64,000 nt of DNA from CANKHA01 sp963750965 (GTDB lineage Bacteria > Pseudomonadota > Alphaproteobacteria > Rhizobiales > Xanthobacteraceae): positions 124,001 through 188,000 of the forward strand of contig CAVVSK010000019.1 in the NCBI GenBank assembly GCA_963750965.1. Direction: 5' to 3'. Shown one piece after another: positions 62,572 through 64,000 of this stretch (its first letter is position 1; the number at the start of each line of letters is the position of its first letter). The notes under the pieces were generated by a model. It was not told the origin of the DNA and did no database searches. It saw only the letters and a list, made by a program, of their open reading frames with translations. Both the position numbers and the translations under genes were made by a program.

Positions 62572-63561
62572 ATGACGTTTGTGGAAGCGATGCGGGGGGG
62601 AAACATCGAGGATGATGCCGTCGAGCGGCATCGTATCGCGGTTCTGGTGCCTTGCTATAACGAGGAAAAGTCGATCGCCCAGGTGATCGCCGATTTTCGC
62701 GCCGCTTTGCCCCAATCCCCGATCTATGTTTACGACAATAACTCAACCGACAACACCGTCGAAGTCGCCGCACGAGCGGGCGCGGTGGTGCGCCGGGAAT
62801 CGCACCAGGGCAAGGGCCACGTTGTGCGCCGGATGTTCACTGACGTGGAGGCCGATATCTACGTGTTGGTGGATGGCGACGCGACCTATGATGCCGCGAG
62901 CGTGCGCGGCTTGATCGCCCGGCTGCTTGAGGACCGGCTCGATATGGTGGTGGGGGTCCGGGTGGATCGCGCGCACACCGCCTATCGCCCAGGCCACCGC
63001 ACCGGCAATCGGCTGATGACCAGGTTCGTCGCCCTGGTTTTCGGCCGCGCATTCTCGGATATCCTGTCGGGCTTTCGGGTCTTCTCCCGTCGGTATGTGA
63101 AATCATTTCCGGTACTGTCCGGCGGCTTTGAGATCGAGACCGAGCTTACGGTCCATGCGCTTGAACTCGATCTGCCGGTGGCGGAAATGGAGACGGCCTA
63201 TTACTCGCGCGTCGCCGGCTCCGCTTCCAAGCTCAACACCTGGCGAGATGGCTTCCGGATCCTGTGGACCATCGTGCGGCTCTATCGGTCGGAGCGTCCG
63301 TTCCAGTTCTTTTCCGCCATCGCGGCGATACTGGCGGTGGTCGCGATCATCCTCGCGATCCCGGTCGTCGCCACCTTCATGCTCGAAGGGGTTGTCCCTC
63401 GTCTGCCCACCGCAGTTCTGGCGACCGGGCTAATGCTTGCCGCTGCGCTTTCCTTTATGTCCGGGCTCATTCTCGACACCGTGACGCGCGGACGGCGGGA
63501 ATTGAAACTGCTTGCCTATCTGGCGCATCGCGCTCCCGGTGACGAGCGCCGCAAAGGTTGA
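62572..63561 (+). CDS. family 2 glycosyltransferase with C-terminal membrane segments
   Basis: 329 residues. GT-A domain: RIAVLVPCYNEEKSIAQVIA at the N-terminus, metal-binding VDGDATYDAA (DxD), and GFEIETELTVHALELDLPVA then ETAYYSRVAGSASKL. Two C-terminal helices (FFSAIAAILAVVAIILAIPV, AVLATGLMLAAALSFMSGLI) anchor it, as in DPM1- or GtrB-like polyprenyl-phosphate glycosyltransferases. It would load a sugar onto a lipid carrier, a donor that GT39-type enzymes could use. The DUF2007 gene follows 11 bases downstream. Confidence 0.9.
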   Translation: MTFVEAMRGGNIEDDAVERHRIAVLVPCYNEEKSIAQVIADFRAALPQSPIYVYDNNSTDNTVEVAARAGAVVRRESHQGKGHVVRRMFTDVEADIYVLVDGDATYDAASVRGLIARLLEDRLDMVVGVRVDRAHTAYRPGHRTGNRLMTRFVALVFGRAFSDILSGFRVFSRRYVKSFPVLSGGFEIETELTVHALELDLPVAEMETAYYSRVAGSASKLNTWRDGFRILWTIVRLYRSERPFQFFSAIAAILAVVAIILAIPVVATFMLEGVVPRLPTAVLATGLMLAAALSFMSGLILDTVTRGRRELKLLAYLAHRAPGDERRKG

Positions 63562-63572
63562 TCGGAAAATTG

Positions 63573-63803
63573 ATGCGCGAACTCGTCCGCACCAACGACA
63601 TGGTTCTGGTCTCCGCCATCGGCGCGTTGCTGGACGGCGCAAAGATCCCGCACATGGTGCTGGATCAGAACATGAGCGTGCTGGAAGGTTCACTCGGCAT
63701 CCTGCCGCGCCGCGTGCTGGTTCCGGAAGACAGCGTTCCGGCCGCCCGACGGCTGCTGCAGGACGCGGGCCTCGGCCACGAATTGCGCCCAGATGCCGGG
63801 TAA
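63573..63803 (+). CDS. DUF2007 domain-containing protein
   Basis: 76 residues from ATG 63573 (MRELVRTNDMVLVSAIGALL); a TTG at 63558 is in frame. LLDGAKIPHMVLDQNMSVLE and RRVLVPEDSVPAARRLLQDA are the two conserved blocks of DUF2007 (putative signal transducing protein, an ACT-like fold). It overlaps the next gene by 11 bases. In this order the family is usually encoded beside the tRNA1(Val) methyltransferase, as here. The function is unknown. Confidence 0.88.
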   Translation: MRELVRTNDMVLVSAIGALLDGAKIPHMVLDQNMSVLEGSLGILPRRVLVPEDSVPAARRLLQDAGLGHELRPDAG

Positions 63804-64000
63804 AGCTCTAAGCGAGCTTACTGTCAGTGACGACGCGGTGCTCGACGGCCGCCTGCGTCTGCGTCAGCCAAGCCGCGGGCATCGGGTCGGACATGACGCC
63901 ATTTTGCTGGCGGCGGCAACGGCGGGGAAGAAAGGTGAGCACGCCGTCGATCTCGGCGCGGGCATCGGCGCCGCCGGCCTCGCGCTGGCAAGCAGGGTCG
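63793..64000 (+). CDS. class I SAM-dependent methyltransferase, tRNA1(Val) N6-adenine type (3' truncated)
   Basis: Frame open from ATG 63793 to the window end, 69 residues seen. It reads LSELTVSDDAVLDGRLRLRQ, then RGHRVGHDAILLAAATAGKK and the SAM motif AVDLGAGIGAAGLALASR. The 'L..G.L.L.QP..G.R.G.DA.LLAA' start is that of TrmN6/YfiC-like (COG4123) methyltransferases, which modify A37 of tRNA1(Val). It overlaps the DUF2007 gene by 11 bases. The rest lies outside the window. Confidence 0.85.
   Translation, partial: MPGKALSELTVSDDAVLDGRLRLRQPSRGHRVGHDAILLAAATAGKKGEHAVDLGAGIGAAGLALASRV

Noticed and set aside
1..64000. CRISPR arrays, tRNA, rRNA, insertion-sequence transposases, phage genes
   Set aside because: None were found by reading both strands. 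The repeats present are dispersed palindromes, not regularly spaced arrays, and no transposase or integrase motif was seen.

Overview
The window is high-GC chromosomal DNA from an alphaproteobacterium, most likely order Hyphomicrobiales (Rhizobiales), near the Bradyrhizobiaceae or Xanthobacteraceae. The reasons are a CcrM-type GANTC methyltransferase gene with GACTC sites at its start, an Irr-type iron control element in front of a membrane-bound ferritin (mbfA), the gene order mutY / DUF721 / dsbA-like / smc, trmL and hemF divergent from petABC, many DUF families typical of this order, and several families of intergenic palindromes common in these genomes. No rRNA, tRNA, CRISPR array, prophage or insertion sequence was seen.

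Layout. 1-1727: end of a luciferase-like monooxygenase gene, an alpha/beta hydrolase and a flavin reductase in one tightly packed degradative operon. 1734-5114: Ku end-joining protein with a small membrane protein, a secreted Pro-rich protein, a periplasmic S10 peptidase and a DUF6494 protein. 5386-7659: egtB-egtD (ergothioneine). 7791-10637: FAH-family hydrolase, FMN reductase, gentisate 1,2-dioxygenase and an orphan BrnA-like protein. 10759-14568: unknown membrane-anchored protein, metallophosphoesterase, mbfA, NUDIX and GNAT genes. 14645-21663: a minus-strand operon of MoxR ATPase, DUF58 protein, BatA/DUF4159 protein and a large membrane protein. 21801-27330: DUF1285, CoA pyrophosphatase, Bug-type receptor, DUF6111, cca, DM13 protein and TauE/SafE permease. 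27342-30442: regulator divergent from isocitrate lyase. 30454-34796: hemF, trmL, petABC. 34849-45108: apt, htpX-like/lemA, smc, dsbA-like, DUF721, mutY, ccrM. 45313-53090: zinc metallopeptidase, moaB, MarR-GNAT fusion, radical SAM protein, GIY-YIG nuclease, VOC protein, rnhB, GT39. 53084-64000: cydAB, uracil-DNA glycosylase, ETF-QO, TPR protein, ispE, polyprenyl synthase, GT2, DUF2007 and the start of a tRNA methyltransferase.

Most genes are core metabolism: respiration (bc1 complex, a cyanide-insensitive-type bd oxidase, ETF-QO), haem and isoprenoid/quinone synthesis, glyoxylate shunt, redox thiol protection, DNA repair and chromosome maintenance. Catabolic genes occupy the first 10 kb.

Two things stand out. 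First, ten genes carry eleven apparent single-base frameshifts, nine of them between about 31.5 and 49.7 kb, and they hit genes expected to be intact (smc, ccrM, mutY, trmL). Raw-sequence indel error is the simplest explanation, so these genes are annotated as single loci spanning both frames. Second, the window is rich in palindromic repeats. They include a small GIY-YIG nuclease gene bounded by inverted copies of one repeat family with a nuclease-less copy nearby, a multi-arm palindrome present twice (once ending on a start codon), and a palindrome lying inside the uracil-DNA glycosylase coding sequence.

No stretch longer than about 300 bases lacks a gene. The largest gaps (5115-5385, 31837-32088, 37619-37879, 41334-41567, 45109-45312, 47975-48195) hold promoters, terminators or repeats as listed, or nothing recognisable.
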